Counted from the first letter of the stretch, positions 24,657-32,907 are shown. The stretch: 64,000 nt of DNA from Actinomadura sp. WMMA1423 (GCF_006547145.1 NZ_CP041244.1:2666001-2730000); one strand, 5' to 3'. Numbers and translations are program-made. Notes: a model not told the origin generated them from the letters alone.

Positions 24657-25394
24657 GTGATCACTCTTCGGCCGTCCGACCTCGCCCGCGAGCACGGCAT
24701 CTCGACGCAGGCGGTGCGCAACTACGAGCGGGACGGGTTCATCCCGCCCGCGGAGCGCACGCCCAGCGGCTACCGGATCTACACCGAGGCGCACGCCGCC
24801 GCGCTGCGCGCCTTCCTCGCCCTCGTCCCCGCGTTCGGGCACGCGGCCGGCGGCCGGATCATGAACGCGGTCAACGCCGGCGACCTCGACGACGCCCTGC
24901 TGGTCATCGACCGGGGCCACCACCAGGTGCTCCGCGACCGCGAGACCCTGGCCGCCGTGAGGAACGCGGTGAGCCACCTGCTGGCCGAGCCCGTCCCCGC
25001 CCCGGACCGCCCGGCGGCTCCCGCTCCCCGGACCATCGGCGAACTCGCGCACCGGCTCGGCGTCACCCCCGCCACGCTGCGCAACTGGGAAGGCGCCGGC
25101 ATCCTCGCGCCGGCCCGCGACCCCGCCACCGGCTACCGCGTCTTCCAGGCGGGCGACGTCCGCGACGCCGAGCTCGCCCACCTCCTCAGGCGCGGCGGCT
25201 ACCCGCTGGACCACATCGCGGCCGTGGTCCGGCAGGTCCGGACGGCGGGCGGCACCGAACCGCTGGCCGAGGCCCTGGAGGACTGGCGCCGCAGGCTCAC
25301 CGCGCGGGGTCTCGCGATGCTGGACGCGTCGGCTCTGCTGAGCCATTACCTGGACGTGCTCGACCGCGCCAGGGGGCGAAGGGATCCAGAATGA
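24657..25394 (+). CDS. Tandem double MerR-domain regulator (TioE-like)
   Basis: 245 residues from GTG 24657. Two separate MerR helix-turn-helix domains occur in one chain: one at about 1-60 (RPSDLAREHGISTQAVRNYE then RDGFIPPAERTPSGYRIYTE) and one at about 125-190 (RTIGELAHRLGVTPATLRNW then EGAGILAPARDPATGYRVFQ). They are joined by a helical stretch. A normal MerR binds as a dimer; here one polypeptide supplies two heads, as in TioE-type regulators. It is divergent from the Ere gene, its likely target. The 3' end overlaps the convergent PAP2 gene by 98 nt. Confidence 0.83.
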   Translation: MITLRPSDLAREHGISTQAVRNYERDGFIPPAERTPSGYRIYTEAHAAALRAFLALVPAFGHAAGGRIMNAVNAGDLDDALLVIDRGHHQVLRDRETLAAVRNAVSHLLAEPVPAPDRPAAPAPRTIGELAHRLGVTPATLRNWEGAGILAPARDPATGYRVFQAGDVRDAELAHLLRRGGYPLDHIAAVVRQVRTAGGTEPLAEALEDWRRRLTARGLAMLDASALLSHYLDVLDRARGRRDPE

Positions 25395-26034
25395 TCAGGA
25401 TCTGCAGCAGCACGGCTCCGAGCGCGAGGCTGAACAGGCAGTCGGTGAGCCAGTGCTTGTCGACCACCGTGAGCGCCACCGCCGTGATCACCCCCGTCGC
25501 CACCGCGATGTCGCGTCGGCGCCGCGGCGACAGCGCCGCGGCGGACCGGGGGAAGGCGACGACCACCAGTTCGAGGATGATCCAGATGAGCACGAACCCG
25601 TTCAGGGTGTGGCCGGACGGGTAGGCGTCGCCGCGGGTGAACAGCACATCGGTCCCGCTGATGGGGAACGTCCGGGGAATCGCCGCCTTCAGCAGCAGTT
25701 GCAGCCCCGACAGGACACCCACGATCAGCACGCTCACCAGCGGATACCGCAGGGAGCGGCCCCGTATCGCGGCGATGACCGCGAGCGGGACGATGACCCT
25801 CGCCAGGTAGCCGCGCTGGCCGAGCGCCGCGAAGGCGTCCACCGCCGTCAGCCGCCGGCCCCTGATGTGGGCGTCGCTCCACTCGTGGACGATCCAGTCG
25901 AGGTGGCGGAGCGGACCGTCGAGCAGGACGTCCAGGGTGACGGCCGCCATGACCGCCACCAGCAGCGCGTACCAGCTCCTGGACCCCCACCTCACGGCCG
26001 GAGCATTCCCCGGCACGCACCGCAACCACCTCAT
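25297..26034 (-). CDS. PAP2-family membrane phosphatase
   Basis: 245 residues, about six membrane helices. Phosphatase motifs: KAAIPRTFP (KxxxxxxRP equivalent), YPSGHTLN (PSGH), and the C-terminal DKHWLTD (His-Asp of the SRxxxxxHxxxD motif in altered form). It probably dephosphorylates lipid or isoprenoid phosphates at the outer face of the membrane. Its 98-nt 3' overlap with the convergent regulator gene is large but both frames show family features to the end. Confidence 0.85.
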   Translation of the reverse strand: MRWLRCVPGNAPAVRWGSRSWYALLVAVMAAVTLDVLLDGPLRHLDWIVHEWSDAHIRGRRLTAVDAFAALGQRGYLARVIVPLAVIAAIRGRSLRYPLVSVLIVGVLSGLQLLLKAAIPRTFPISGTDVLFTRGDAYPSGHTLNGFVLIWIILELVVVAFPRSAAALSPRRRRDIAVATGVITAVALTVVDKHWLTDCLFSLALGAVLLQILIILDPFAPWRGRARPGNGSAEPTRPASRDPAR

Positions 26035-26147
26035 CGAGACGTCACGATCACACGCCAGGCCCCGGCATGGAACCGAGCATGCACAGAGGAAAGCAGGCGT
26101 ACGAAGAGGAAGAATGACACGCAGAAGTACGCCTGGAGAAGCGTTGG

Positions 26148-26220
26148 TACCCCCGAGCGGATTCGAACCGCCGTTACCGCCTTGAGAGGGCGGCGTCCTA
26201 GGCCACTAGACGACGGGGGC
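26148..26220 (-). tRNA. tRNA-Glu(CTC), copy 1
   Basis: 73-nt cloverleaf. The acceptor stem is GCCCCCG pairing CGGGGGT (G1-U72, as in other actinomycete tRNA-Glu). The anticodon arm is CCGCC-CTCTCAA-GGCGG with anticodon CTC, and the T-arm is GTTCGAATC. CCA follows directly in the DNA (26145-26147). Same body as copy 2 at 26729-26801. Confidence 0.95.
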
Positions 26221-26554
26221 CGGACTCTGACCCTTCGCGATCTCCCGCGCGGGCCTCGCCCAGCTTACCGGACCCCGCACCCCACCTCGACCCGCTTTCC
26301 CCCCGAATCCTCCGCCCACCCCACGCCGAACCCGGCACGAAGGCGGACGGTGAAGGTGGAGCGAGCGGAGACGCACCAGGCCGACGCTGCTTTCCCAGAT
26401 GATCGAAGATGCGCGACCGCATCAACCACGAAAGACCCGAAATAACCGTCACACTCAAAGAAACTGCGGAGGACCGAAGAAACCCTCTTGGACTTCGCAG
26501 ATGAAACCCTCTACACGTACGCCCCAGCCACAGTGAGGGCGAAGCCCGAACACC

Positions 26555-26727
26555 GGGGGTTCCAGGGGGTCGCCCCCCTAGAAGACACTGCGGGCCTTGG
26601 CGAAGATTCCCGAAGGACATCGAGCAGGGATGCCCGCCACGGGGGTTCCAGGGGGTCGCCCCCTGGGAGACACTGCGGGCCCCGGCGAAGTTGGGCCGAA
26701 GGCCCAACGAGCAGGGAAGCCCGCCAC
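26555..26727. repeat. Tandem 86/87-bp repeat between the two tRNA-Glu genes
   Basis: Two head-to-tail copies (26555-26640, 26641-26727) start GGGGGTTCCAGGGGGTCGCC and end GCCCGCCAC. Each carries a strong hairpin; the second copy has CCAGGGGG-TCG-CCCCCTGG. The second copy also has the perfect hairpin GTTGGGCC-GAA-GGCCCAAC (26690-26708) where the first copy reads AGATTCCCGAAGGACATCG with no such stem. They lie downstream of tRNA-Glu copy 2 in the direction of transcription and may act as GC-rich terminators or processing sites. The rest of 26221-26554 shows nothing recognisable and is A+T-richer than average. Confidence 0.8.
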
Positions 26728-26728
26728 G

Positions 26729-26801
26729 TACCCCCGAGCGGATTCGAACCGCCGTTACCGCCTTGAGAGGGCGGCGTCCTAGGCCACTAGACGACGGGGG
26801 C
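26729..26801 (-). tRNA. tRNA-Glu(CTC), copy 2
   Basis: 73-nt cloverleaf with the same body as the copy at 26148-26220, anticodon CTC. CCA is not encoded here (ACG follows). It lies 24 nt downstream of tRNA-Gln and shares its promoter. Confidence 0.95.
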
Positions 26802-26825
26802 GTGTGTCCGCCTGGGCGGACGCAG

Positions 26826-26897
26826 CTGGGGTACCAGGACTCGAACCTAGACTAAGTGAACCAGAATCACTCGTGCTGCCGATTACACCATACCCCA
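26826..26897 (-). tRNA. tRNA-Gln(CTG)
   Basis: 72-nt cloverleaf. The acceptor TGGGGTA/TACCCCA is perfectly paired, the anticodon arm is AGTGA-TTCTGGT-TCACT with anticodon CTG, the T-arm is GGTTCGAGTCC, and the discriminator is G. It is first of the tRNA-Gln/tRNA-Glu unit. Confidence 0.95.
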
Positions 26898-26948
26898 GTG
26901 AGGTACGGGCTTCCGAGCCGTTTCCGGCTGGTCGCTCGCGCCTCGAAG

Positions 26949-26977
26949 AGAATACAGGACAGCGGGGGTACGACCAA
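26949..26977 (-). promoter_or_regulatory. Promoter of the tRNA-Gln/Glu unit
   Basis: On the minus strand TTGGTC (26972-26977) and TATTCT (26949-26954) are separated by 17 bp, about 50 nt upstream of the tRNA-Gln 5' end. This fits a vegetative sigma70-type promoter. Confidence 0.6.
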
Positions 26978-26998
26978 AACGATTGGGCCGGTCGGGGC

Positions 26999-27634
26999 TC
27001 AGCGTGTGAAGTCGGGCGGCCCGATGTGCTCGCGGCCCCACGCGACGAGGGGGCGGAGGCGGCGCCAGGACGCGCGGACCCGGGCGAGGACCTCGCCGGG
27101 TTCGGACATCCACGGGTCGGCGGGCCAGCCCTCGCGGGCGTAGAGGGAGCGGTGGCGCAGGAGGTCCAGCCGGGGGTGCTCGGGGTCCGTCCCCCGCGGG
27201 CGGGTCTTGAGGCGGTCGCCTGCGATCTCCATCCCGGCGGCGCGGAGGTCGTCCACGATGGCCTCCAGCTCCGTGCCGTACGTCTCGGAGGCCACGGCTT
27301 CGCGGTAGCGGCGGAGCTGCTCGGGGGTGGGCGCGTACATGCCGCCCGCGACCATGAGCCCGTCGGCGTCGACCTGGATGTAGGAGCCCTCGCTGGTGTG
27401 GCCGCCCTGATGCGTCTTGTACGGCGACTTGTCCTTGCTGAACCGGACGTCGCGGTACGGGCGGAAGAGCTTGACCGCGCCGAACTCGTCTTCGAGTTCG
27501 GCGCACAGCTCGGCCAAGGGGGCGCGGACGTGGCGCTCGTAGGCGCCCTTGTGCGACGTCCAGTACGTCTTGCTGTTGTCGGCCTGCAAGCCTTCGTAGA
27601 AGGCGAAGGCCTCGTCGCCGAAGCCGGTGAACAC
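26999..27634 (-). CDS. DUF2461 family protein
   Basis: 211 residues, matching the usual length of this family. Signatures: FYEGLQADNSKTYWTSHKGA, LFRPYRDVRFSKDKSPYKTH, and YIQVDADGLMVAGGMYAPTP. No biochemical role is known. It ends near the tRNA promoter and starts 9 nt downstream of the FAH gene stop, so the two may share a transcript. Confidence 0.85.
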   Translation of the reverse strand: MFTGFGDEAFAFYEGLQADNSKTYWTSHKGAYERHVRAPLAELCAELEDEFGAVKLFRPYRDVRFSKDKSPYKTHQGGHTSEGSYIQVDADGLMVAGGMYAPTPEQLRRYREAVASETYGTELEAIVDDLRAAGMEIAGDRLKTRPRGTDPEHPRLDLLRHRSLYAREGWPADPWMSEPGEVLARVRASWRRLRPLVAWGREHIGPPDFTR

Positions 27635-27643
27635 CTGCGCTCC

Positions 27644-28411
27644 TCAGTCGCGGGCGACGACGCGGTTGGTGAGGCTGCCGATGTTCTCGATGGTGACGGT
27701 GACCTCGTCCCCGATCTCCAGCGGGCCGACGCCGGCCGGTGTGCCGGTCAGGATGACGTCGCCGGGCAGCAGCGTCATGACCTGGCTGACGTACTCGACC
27801 AGCGCGGGGATGTCGTGCAGCAGCAGGGACGTGCGGGCGTCCTGCCGGACCTCCCCGTTGACGGTCGTGGAGATCGCGAGGTCGGCGGGGTCGACCTCGG
27901 TCTCGATCCACGGTCCGATCGGGCAGAACGTGTCGAAGCCCTTGGCCCGCGTCCACTGCCCGTCCTTCGCCTGGAGGTCGCGGGCGGTGACGTCGTTGGC
28001 GCAGGTGTAGCCGAGGATGACCTCGGCGGCGCGGGACGCCGGCACTTCGCGGCACATCCGGCCGATGACGACGGCGAGCTCGCCCTCGTGGTCGACGCGC
28101 TCGGAGAGCTTCTGCGGGTAGGCGATCGCCTCCCCCGGGCCGATCACCGCCGTGGACGGCTTGGAGAACAGCACCGGCTCGGCGGGCGGCTCGTCCCCGC
28201 CCATCTCGCGGACGTGGTCGGCGTAGTTCTTCCCGATCGCGATGATCTTGCTGGGCAGGATCGGCGCGAGCAGCCGGACGTCGGTGAGCGGGAGGCGCTG
28301 CCCCGTGAAGGTCAGCTCACCGAACGGGTGGGCCGCGATGACGGCGACGGTGTTCTCCTCCACCACGCCGAAGGACATGCCCTCGTCGGTGGAGAACCTT
28401 GCGATACGCAT
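27644..28411 (-). CDS. Fumarylacetoacetate hydrolase (FAH) family protein
   Basis: 255 residues with the FAH C-terminal fold. The conserved stretch IIAIGKNYADHVREMG is followed by metal-ligand Glu residues in VDHEGELAVVIGRMC and Asp in GYTCANDVTARD, then TGTPAGVGPLEIGDEVTV. Members hydrolyse or decarboxylate 2-oxo acids (for example 2-hydroxyhepta-2,4-diene-1,7-dioate isomerase, acylpyruvases). ATG 28411 gives the usual MRIARFS start. Substrate not identifiable. Confidence 0.88.
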   Translation of the reverse strand: MRIARFSTDEGMSFGVVEENTVAVIAAHPFGELTFTGQRLPLTDVRLLAPILPSKIIAIGKNYADHVREMGGDEPPAEPVLFSKPSTAVIGPGEAIAYPQKLSERVDHEGELAVVIGRMCREVPASRAAEVILGYTCANDVTARDLQAKDGQWTRAKGFDTFCPIGPWIETEVDPADLAISTTVNGEVRQDARTSLLLHDIPALVEYVSQVMTLLPGDVILTGTPAGVGPLEIGDEVTVTIENIGSLTNRVVARD

Positions 28412-28605
28412 GGTCAAGAGCCTAGTACGCCGGCAACGGCCAGCACGCCGGGCAGGCCCGGTACCGCGTTCGGGCCGGCACGCCGGGCAGGTCCGTACGC
28501 CCACCAGACCAGCACGGCCTCGGACCGGCGGGCCGGCCGGGGGGCCGGACTGCCGGTCAGGTCAGTGCGCCCGCCGGACAGGCCGCCGGCCGGGCCGATC
28601 GCCGA

Positions 28606-30030
28606 TCAGAAGCCGCAGGCCCTGCCGTTCAGTTGGCAGGACCTCGGGGTGGCCGCCCGTCCGGCCGCGCCGAACTGGATGTCCCATGTCTCGCCGGGCT
28701 GGATGGCGCGGGCGCCGTCCAGGTTCCTGACCTCGACGGTGGAGCCGCCGTGCACGAGCCGCGCGCCCCAGATGTTCTTCACGTCCGCACCCGGGGCCTT
28801 GAACGTCAGCTTCCATGCCTTCATGGGCTTCTTGGTGCGGTTCGTGATGACCATCTTGCCCTCGAAGTACCCCTGGTCCTGCTGGACGAGCTGGTACGTG
28901 ATGCCCTTGCCCTGCACCAGAGGCCCGATCGGAGCGGTGGTCGCCGGGGGCGGTACGCCGGGCTGCCCGCCCGGCTGCGGCGCCCCGGGCTGCTGCCCCC
29001 CGGGCTGCTGCGTCGGGACCCCGGACTGCGGGGGCGTCGCGGGCGTGCCGCCGGGCGTGGGCGCGCCGGGGGACGCGGGTCCCGCGCCGTTACCGGGCGC
29101 CGGAGTGCTCGCCGTCGGGGACGCCTGAGCGGACTTGCCCCCCGGCTCGGAGCCGCCGCCGAGCATCAGCGCGACGGCGCCGGCCAGAACGAGGGCCACC
29201 ACCAAGGCGATCGGCAGGATGAGGAGCATCGGCCGCCGCGAGCGGGACGGCGGCGGCCCCGATGGGACGGGCGCCGCCTGGTGGTGCGGGGCGGGCATCG
29301 CGTTCTGGGCGGGAGGCGGCGCCACGGGCATCGCGTAGGCCGGCGCCGGGCCGTTCGCCGCGGGGTTCGCCGTCTGCGCCTCAGAAGAGAAGCGCTCCGT
29401 CCACGGCGCCTCGGCGGGCATGGGGGCGGCCGCCTGCACGGGCGGTGCCGGAGCGGGCGGTGCCGGGGCGGGCGGGGCCTGCTCCGGCATGGGCCTCGGC
29501 TCCGGAACGCGCTCCTGGTAAGGAGTGGGCGGCGGAGCGTACGGCGGCGCGGGATTCGCGCCGTGCTGGAAGGCCGCAGGCGGCGGCGCCGGAGCGGGGG
29601 CGGCGGGCTCCTCCATGGGAATGTCGGCGAAGGTGGCCGGTGGCTGGAAGACGGTCACGTCCAACTCGTCCACGGTGTCCGCGGGCGGCTGCTTCTGGGC
29701 GGGGGCGACCGGGCCGTCCCGCAGCGTCACGTCGAAGTCGTCTTCCGGTTCGTCCGTCGGACCGTCCTGGTACGTCGTCTCGAGGTCGTCCTCGGGGTCG
29801 TCGGACGGAAGGTCGTGGAACGCCACACCGTCCGCCTGCGGGACGTCATAGGTCGTGACGTCCCCGTCGAAGAGGTCGTCCACCAGGTCGTCGGCGACGG
29901 GCGGCTCGGCCGCGGGCCCCGGCAGCACCGGCATCGCGGGCGCCGCGGGCTCCGCGGGCTTCCTGAACTCAGCGGTCGTCTTGTGGTCAGGGGGCACGTA
30001 CCCGGAGTCCTCACCGCTCAACTCGTCCAC
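28606..30030 (-). CDS. Single-pass membrane protein: acidic/Pro-rich cytoplasmic part and extracellular CBM2-like domain
   Basis: 474 residues. Residues 1-265 are acidic, then Pro/Ala-rich. They contain four spaced Thr motifs, DGDVTTYDVP, LETTYQDGP, DFDVTLRDGP and ELDVTVFQPP (about 56-131), which look like phospho-Thr/FHA docking sites. A membrane helix spans about 268-290 and is followed by an outside linker of Gly/Pro/Gln. The last 95 residues resemble a type 2 carbohydrate-binding module (GYFEGKMVITNRTKKPMKAW then KLTFKAPG and a Cys near each end of the tail). A cell-wall or polysaccharide sensor controlled by Ser/Thr kinases is a reasonable inference. No catalytic domain. Confidence 0.65.
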   Translation of the reverse strand: MDELSGEDSGYVPPDHKTTAEFRKPAEPAAPAMPVLPGPAAEPPVADDLVDDLFDGDVTTYDVPQADGVAFHDLPSDDPEDDLETTYQDGPTDEPEDDFDVTLRDGPVAPAQKQPPADTVDELDVTVFQPPATFADIPMEEPAAPAPAPPPAAFQHGANPAPPYAPPPTPYQERVPEPRPMPEQAPPAPAPPAPAPPVQAAAPMPAEAPWTERFSSEAQTANPAANGPAPAYAMPVAPPPAQNAMPAPHHQAAPVPSGPPPSRSRRPMLLILPIALVVALVLAGAVALMLGGGSEPGGKSAQASPTASTPAPGNGAGPASPGAPTPGGTPATPPQSGVPTQQPGGQQPGAPQPGGQPGVPPPATTAPIGPLVQGKGITYQLVQQDQGYFEGKMVITNRTKKPMKAWKLTFKAPGADVKNIWGARLVHGGSTVEVRNLDGARAIQPGETWDIQFGAAGRAATPRSCQLNGRACGF

Positions 30031-30104
30031 CTTCCACTGACGCCGATCCTATGGAGTCCGACGACCGGCGCGACGAATCGGTTCGCCACCGGCCCCTGAA
30101 GGAG

Positions 30105-30473
30105 TCAGCCGGTGTGGACCGGTTCGAGTCCGCGGCGCGCGGCCTGCCGCATCTGCCGGTCGAGCGTAGCGGTGATCAGCTCGATCGCGTCGGGAGTGGT
30201 GGCGTCCTGCGCGCCGCTGAGCCACCGGGCCGCCTCCGCCAGGAGCTCGTCGGCCGCGTGGTCGGCGCCGGCGTCGGCCATCCGCCCGAGGACGGCGCCG
30301 AGGCGCAGCGCGGCGTCGGCGCTGCCGGACTCGGCGGCCCGCCGGTACCACTCGGCGGCCAGCTCCAGGTGGCCCTCGCGCTCGTAGGTCTCCCCCAGGC
30401 CGAAGGCCACGTCCGCCCAGGTCCCGTCCGTAGGACGCCCAAGGTCCTCGGGGCTCCAGGGTCGGACAGGCAT
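30105..30473 (-). CDS. Sel1/TPR-like small repeat protein
   Basis: 122 residues, all helical. A Sel1-like unit, DVAFGLGETYEREGHLELAA then EWYRRAAESGSADAALRLG, is followed by a second looser unit. It would be a small protein-protein adaptor. It lies upstream of the CBM2-like gene on the same strand with a 74-nt gap and may be co-expressed. No specific partner can be named. Confidence 0.6.
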   Translation of the reverse strand: MPVRPWSPEDLGRPTDGTWADVAFGLGETYEREGHLELAAEWYRRAAESGSADAALRLGAVLGRMADAGADHAADELLAEAARWLSGAQDATTPDAIELITATLDRQMRQAARRGLEPVHTG

Positions 30474-30822
30474 ACGATCACTCCGGCAGGTCGGGTCACA
30501 GGACGGCGGGTCGGGGAAGACGGCGTCTTCTCAGGAACACCGTTCAAGGGGACACGGCGTTCATAGAAACACAGCGTCTTCCAGGCGCTCGGCGTCACAG
30601 GGACACAGCTTCACAGGGACACGGCGTCAGTTCAAACACGGCACGCCAGTACCGCGCACGTGCCGTGCCACTCCTATGGTGGATCCTTCAACTGAAATCC
30701 GCCACCGGTTTCGTCGATTTGGCGGACTTTCTGCGCAAATGCCCCGATGCTCATGCAAAGGTACTCGTTCTTTCGAACGAGCGAGGCCCCGGCTTATCTC
30801 CGCGAGCACCGCGACGACACCG
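30474..30822. other. Gene-free 349-bp stretch with short direct repeats
   Basis: Between the Sel1-like gene and the acetyltransferase. Three related 17-20-bp elements occur: TTCAAGGGGACACGGCGTTC (30543), GTCACAGGGACACAGCTTC (30594) and TTCACAGGGACACGGCGTC (30611). A+T content rises at 30690-30760. The promoter of the Sel1-like gene should lie here; no gene or RNA was recognised. Confidence 0.5.
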
Positions 30823-31101
30823 CTACCGCACCAGGTCCTGGTAGTCCGGGTGCTTGCCGATCCACTTCTTGATGAACGGGCACACCGGGACGACCGACAG
30901 GCCCTTGGAGCGGACGTCGTCCAAGGCGCCCTGGGCCAGCGAGCTCCCCACGCCCTTGCCCCCGAACGCGGGGTCGACCTCGGTATGGGTGAAGACGACG
31001 GCGCCCTCGCCCCGCTCGTACTCGGCGAACCCGGCGAGGTCGCCGTCCAGCCTGATCTCGTAGCGGCTCTGCTCGGCGTTGTCGGTGATCTCAGTGCTCA
31101 T
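30823..31101 (-). CDS. Small GNAT-fold N-acetyltransferase (GCN5-related, YjdJ-like)
   Basis: 92 residues, the compact single-domain acetyltransferase family. YEIRLDGDLAGFAEYERGEG is followed by TEVDPAFGGKGVGSSLAQGA (acetyl-CoA loop GGKGVG) and VPVCPFIKKWIGKHPDYQDL with the family's conserved Cys and HPxY. It acts on small molecules or proteins in the cytoplasm; the substrate is unknown. It lies 36 nt downstream of cimA on the same strand. Confidence 0.85.
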   Translation of the reverse strand: MSTEITDNAEQSRYEIRLDGDLAGFAEYERGEGAVVFTHTEVDPAFGGKGVGSSLAQGALDDVRSKGLSVVPVCPFIKKWIGKHPDYQDLVR

Positions 31102-31137
31102 GCTCCGATAATGCCCGCGGCCGCGCGGAGATTCCCG

Positions 31138-32715
31138 TCAGCCCGCCTCGTAGCCGGCGCGGAGCAGGCAGTAGGTGACGGCCTCCTCGAGCGCCTGCCA
31201 GGACGCGGCGATGACGTTGTCCTCGACACCGACGGTGCCCCACTCGCGCTCGCCGTCGCTGGACTCGACCAGGACCCGGGTCCGCGCGTCGGTGCCGTGC
31301 GCGCCCTCCAGGATGCGGACCTTGTAGTCGACCAGCTCCAGCCGCGCCAGCTCCGGGTAGAGGCGGCCCAGTGCGATCCGCAGCGCGTTGTCGAGGGCGT
31401 TGACCGGCCCGTTCCCCTCGCCGGTCGCGATGATCCGCTCGCCCTTGGCGTGCAGCTTGACGGTGGCCTCGCTGATCATGGACCCGTCCGGGCGGCGCTC
31501 GACGATCGACCGCCACGACTCGACCTCGAAGTGCCGCTGCCGGACGCCGGTCAGCTCCTCGCGCAGCAGCAGCTCGAACGAGGCGTCCGCGGCCTCGAAG
31601 GTGTAGCCGGTGGACTCCAGCTCCTTCACCGTGTCCACGACGGCCTTGGCCTTCTCCCCCGACAGGTCGTAGCCGAGCTCGCGGCCCTTCAGCTCGACGG
31701 AGGCGCGCCCGGCCATGCTGGACACCAGCATCCGCATGTCGTTGCCGACGGCGGCCGGGTCGATGTGCTGGTACAGGTCGGGGTCGATCTTGACGGCGGA
31801 CGCGTGCAGCCCGGCCTTGTGCGCGAACGCGGACACGCCCACGTACGGCTGCTGCGAGCTCGGCGCGACGTTGGTGACCTCGGAGACGGCGTGCGCGATC
31901 CGCGTCATCTCGGCGAGCTGGTCGCCGGAGACGAGGCTCATGCCGCGCTTGAGCTGCAGGTTCCCGACCACGGTGAACAGGTTGGCGTTGCCGCTGCGCT
32001 CGCCGTAGCCGTTCGCGCAGCCCTGGACGTGCGTCGCGCCCGCCTTGACGGCGGCGAGCGTGTTGGCGACCGCGCAGCCGGAGTCGTCGTGGCAGTGGAT
32101 GCCGACGCGGACGCCGTGGCCGACGACCTCGTGCACGACCTCGGCCAGCTCGTCCGGCAGCATGCCGCCGTTGGTGTCGCAGAGCGCGACGACGTCGGCG
32201 CCGGCCTCGGCGGCGGTGCGGACGGCCTCCAGCGCGTAGGCGCGGTTGGCCTTGTAGCCGTCGAAGAAGTGCTCGGCGTCCAGGAAGACCCGCTGGCCCT
32301 CCGCACGCAGGTGGGAGACCGTGTCGCGGATCATCGCGAGGTTCTCCTCCAGGGTCGTGCGGAGGGCCAGTTCGACGTGCCTGTCGTGACTCTTGGCGAC
32401 CAGGGTCACGACGGACGCGCCGGATTCGCGCAGAGCGGCGACCTGGGGGTCGTCGGCCGCCTTCACCCCGGCCCGGCGGGTCGCGCCGAACGCGGTGAGC
32501 CGCGCGTGCCTCAGGTCGAGCTCTGTTCGGGCCCGCCTGAAGAACTCGGTGTCCTTGGGGTTGGCGCCCGGCCAGCCGCCCTCGATGAAGCCGATGCCCA
32601 GGTCGTCCAGATGTCGCGCGATCGCGAGCTTGTCGGGCACGGAGAGGTTGAGCCCCTCCTGCTGCGAGCCGTCGCGCAGGGTGGTGTCGTAGACGTGGAA
32701 CGCGTCGCCTTGCAT
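31138..32715 (-). CDS. cimA: (R)-citramalate synthase
   Basis: 525 residues. A pyruvate-carboxyltransferase TIM barrel starts with VYDTTLRDGSQQEGL and holds the metal site VGIHCHDDSGCAVAN. It is followed by the LeuA-dimer regulatory domain (about 400-520, ending AVTYCLLRAGYEAG). CimA condenses pyruvate and acetyl-CoA to citramalate, giving 2-oxobutyrate for isoleucine without threonine. The close relative LeuA uses 2-oxoisovalerate; length and GGWPGANPKD favour CimA. ATG 32715 has GGGGGT 8 nt upstream. Expression is controlled by a leader peptide/attenuator (32753-32847) and an upstream palindrome. Confidence 0.92.
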   Translation of the reverse strand: MQGDAFHVYDTTLRDGSQQEGLNLSVPDKLAIARHLDDLGIGFIEGGWPGANPKDTEFFRRARTELDLRHARLTAFGATRRAGVKAADDPQVAALRESGASVVTLVAKSHDRHVELALRTTLEENLAMIRDTVSHLRAEGQRVFLDAEHFFDGYKANRAYALEAVRTAAEAGADVVALCDTNGGMLPDELAEVVHEVVGHGVRVGIHCHDDSGCAVANTLAAVKAGATHVQGCANGYGERSGNANLFTVVGNLQLKRGMSLVSGDQLAEMTRIAHAVSEVTNVAPSSQQPYVGVSAFAHKAGLHASAVKIDPDLYQHIDPAAVGNDMRMLVSSMAGRASVELKGRELGYDLSGEKAKAVVDTVKELESTGYTFEAADASFELLLREELTGVRQRHFEVESWRSIVERRPDGSMISEATVKLHAKGERIIATGEGNGPVNALDNALRIALGRLYPELARLELVDYKVRILEGAHGTDARTRVLVESSDGEREWGTVGVEDNVIAASWQALEEAVTYCLLRAGYEAG

Positions 32716-32752
32716 GTGAGTAACCCCCAGGGGGATCACAGCGCCAGGGCAC

Positions 32753-32782
32753 AAAAAAGACCCCTCACGGACGTGAGAGGTC
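32753..32782 (-). terminator. Intrinsic terminator (attenuator) before cimA
   Basis: An 11-bp stem (32772-32782 with 32759-32769, one G-U pair) with a 2-nt loop, followed on the minus strand by six T residues. It stands between the leader peptide stop and cimA, the place of an attenuator. Confidence 0.9.
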
Positions 32783-32802
32783 TGCGCGCCGGCGGTGTCC
32801 CG

Positions 32803-32847
32803 TTAGCTGCCGGCGCGCCAGCCGATAATCACGAGGCTGTTGCGCAT
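32803..32847 (-). CDS. cimA leader peptide (MRNSLVIIGWRAGS)
   Basis: A 14-codon ORF with consecutive Leu-Val-Ile-Ile codons, ending at TAA 32803-32805. The stop lies inside the loop of a perfect 10-bp stem (32784-32793 with 32809-32818). Stalling at these codons would free the downstream strand and prevent the terminator at 32753-32782. This is the arrangement of classical branched-chain amino acid attenuators. It is seen directly from reading frame and stems; regulation itself is inferred. Confidence 0.85.
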   Translation of the reverse strand: MRNSLVIIGWRAGS

Positions 32848-32890
32848 GATGCGCCCAGTCTGCCACACCGCCCACGGATCTGGGACATCC

Positions 32891-32907
32891 GTCTCACATT
32901 CCAAGAC
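32891..32907. promoter_or_regulatory. BCAA-regulon palindrome upstream of the cimA leader
   Basis: GTCTCACATTCCAAGAC aligns over 17 nt with the site before the ilvB leader (GTCTCATATGTCGAGAC) and lies 43 nt upstream of the leader start. It resembles the operators of IclR-type leucine regulators (LtbR/AreB/NdgR) as I recall them. Confidence 0.6.

Noticed and set aside
26198..26782. Frames across the tRNA-Glu region giving repeated Gly/Pro-rich peptides
   Set aside because: They read through tRNA genes and the 86-bp hairpin repeat; the peptide repeats only mirror the DNA repeat.
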